This document shows, piece after piece, positions 63,249 to 64,000 of a stretch of DNA of 64,000 nucleotides. The position numbers and the translations under genes are program-made. Numbering within the stretch: the stretch's first letter is position 1; every line of letters begins with the position of its first letter. Under the pieces are notes generated by a model. The model had not been told where the DNA came from. It saw nothing but the letters and a program-made list of their open reading frames with translations, and did not search any database. The stretch spans positions 1,922,001-1,986,000 of the forward strand of contig NZ_JAERQZ010000001.1 of NCBI RefSeq assembly GCF_016735515.1, in the 5' to 3' direction. Origin of the DNA: Piscinibacter sp. HJYY11 (GTDB lineage Bacteria > Pseudomonadota > Gammaproteobacteria > Burkholderiales > Burkholderiaceae_C).

Positions 63249-64000
63249 GCCTTTTCTCCCTCTTTCTGGCCGGTGAACCTGCGCACGAGGCCGATGATCC
63301 CTTGCGGCAGGAAGAGCGTCACCGCGATGAAGAGCGCACCGAGGAAGTAGAGCCAGAACTCGGGGAAGGCTTGCGTGAACCAGCTCTTGGCGCCGTTGAC
63401 GAAGAAGGCGCCCACGATCGGGCCGATGAGCGTGGCTCGCCCGCCCACTGCGGCCCAGATCGCCATCTCGATGCTGGCCGCCGGCGACATCTCGCTCGGG
63501 TTGATGATGCCCACCTGGGGCACGTAGAGCGCGCCGGCAATGCCGCACATCACCGCCGAGATCACCCAGATCGTGAGCTTGTAGCGCAGCGGGTCGTAGC
63601 CGGTGAACATGACGCGGCCTTCGGCATCGCGGATGGCCTGCAGCACGCGGCCGAACTTGCTCGCGATCAGCCAGCGCGCGAAGACGAAAAAGCCGATCAG
63701 CGTGAGCCCCGTCAGCACGAAGAGGAACATCTTCATCTGCGGCGTGGTGATCGTGATGCCGAGGATGCGCTTGAAGTCGGTGAAGCCGTTGTTGCCGCCG
63801 AAGCCCGTCTCGTTGCGGAAGAAGAGCAGCATCGCGGCAAAGGTCATCGCCTGCGTGATGATCGAGAAGTACACGCCCTTGATGCGCGAGCGGAAGGCGA
63901 AGTAGCCGAAGATGAAGGCGAGCAAGCCCGGCACGAGCACCACCATCGCCATCTGGAACAGGAAGCTGTCGCTGCCCGCCCAGTGCCACGGGAATTCCTT
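63245..64000 (-). CDS. urtC: Urea ABC transporter permease UrtC (N-terminus beyond window)
   Basis: The frame is open to the right edge; 251 C-terminal residues are visible. They form a LivM-type permease with hydrophobic helices (MAMVVLVPGLLAFIFGYFAF; LTGLTLIGFFVFARWL) and the LIGPIVGAFFVNGAKSWFT and FLPQGIIGLVRR segments typical of UrtC. With urtD and urtE it forms part of the high-affinity urea importer. The stop overlaps urtD's ATG. Confidence 0.94.
   Translation of the reverse strand, partial: KEFPWHWAGSDSFLFQMAMVVLVPGLLAFIFGYFAFRSRIKGVYFSIITQAMTFAAMLLFFRNETGFGGNNGFTDFKRILGITITTPQMKMFLFVLTGLTLIGFFVFARWLIASKFGRVLQAIRDAEGRVMFTGYDPLRYKLTIWVISAVMCGIAGALYVPQVGIINPSEMSPAASIEMAIWAAVGGRATLIGPIVGAFFVNGAKSWFTQAFPEFWLYFLGALFIAVTLFLPQGIIGLVRRFTGQKEGEKA

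Overview
The window is a roughly 68% GC chromosomal segment of a betaproteobacterium, most likely order Burkholderiales (Rubrivivax/Leptothrix/Roseateles-like). This is an inference from GC content, heavy use of GC-ending codons, the gene families present and gene orders such as fkpB-ispH, gmk-rpoZ-spoT, hemC-hemD-hemX-hemY and xdhA-xdhB-xdhC. No transposase, integrase, phage structural gene, CRISPR array or rRNA gene was seen. Coding density is high and many start/stop junctions overlap as ATGA, GTGA or TGATG.

Layout. 1-9.5 kb: a giant cytoplasmic hybrid histidine kinase built from tandem HAMP repeats, cut by the left edge; a divergent single-domain response regulator; then small stress or redox genes (low-affinity iron permease family, hemerythrin, host-attachment family, a monoheme and a diheme cytochrome c). 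9.5-16.4 kb: tRNA-Ser(CGA) directly behind serS, then ispH and fkpB, radC, an Smr-domain protein, a truncated globin, an FlhG-like ATPase and a diguanylate cyclase. 16.5-19.2 kb: cheR-cheD-cheB without cheA, cheW or receptors. 19.2-28.5 kb: a minus-strand run (Ser/Thr kinase, PP2C phosphatase, rph, rdgB, hemW) divergent from yicC-gmk-rpoZ-spoT, with greB convergent. 28.5-33.2 kb: a broken receiver-domain relic, tRNA-Arg(ACG) and the hemCDXY run. 33.3-37.8 kb: ppc, a membrane-anchored PDZ protein and an AraC-family regulator.

37.7-49 kb is a nitrogen-scavenging region: xdhABC (xanthine dehydrogenase and its maturation factor) divergent from guaD (guanine deaminase), then an NMT1-type binding protein, an alpha/beta hydrolase translationally coupled to an ABC ATPase and permease, and ureD without the rest of the urease genes. 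50.2-59.9 kb holds MSHA-type pilus biogenesis genes (mshE, mshG, then mshI, a PilN-like gene, mshJ, mshK, mshL, mshM, mshN) with no pilin genes in view. 59.9-64 kb: a glutathione S-transferase, a DUF4397-type lipoprotein and the end of a urea ABC transporter operon (urtC partial, urtD, urtE).

Three points deserve attention. The kinase (at least 1,871 residues) has about twelve 92-residue double-HAMP repeats followed by GAF, HisKA, HATPase and receiver domains, an architecture close to fungal Nik1/Os-1 group III kinases. A dispersed palindromic intergenic repeat occurs four times and delimits the MSHA block. ureD is parted from the urt genes by that block and points toward them, which suggests rearrangement.
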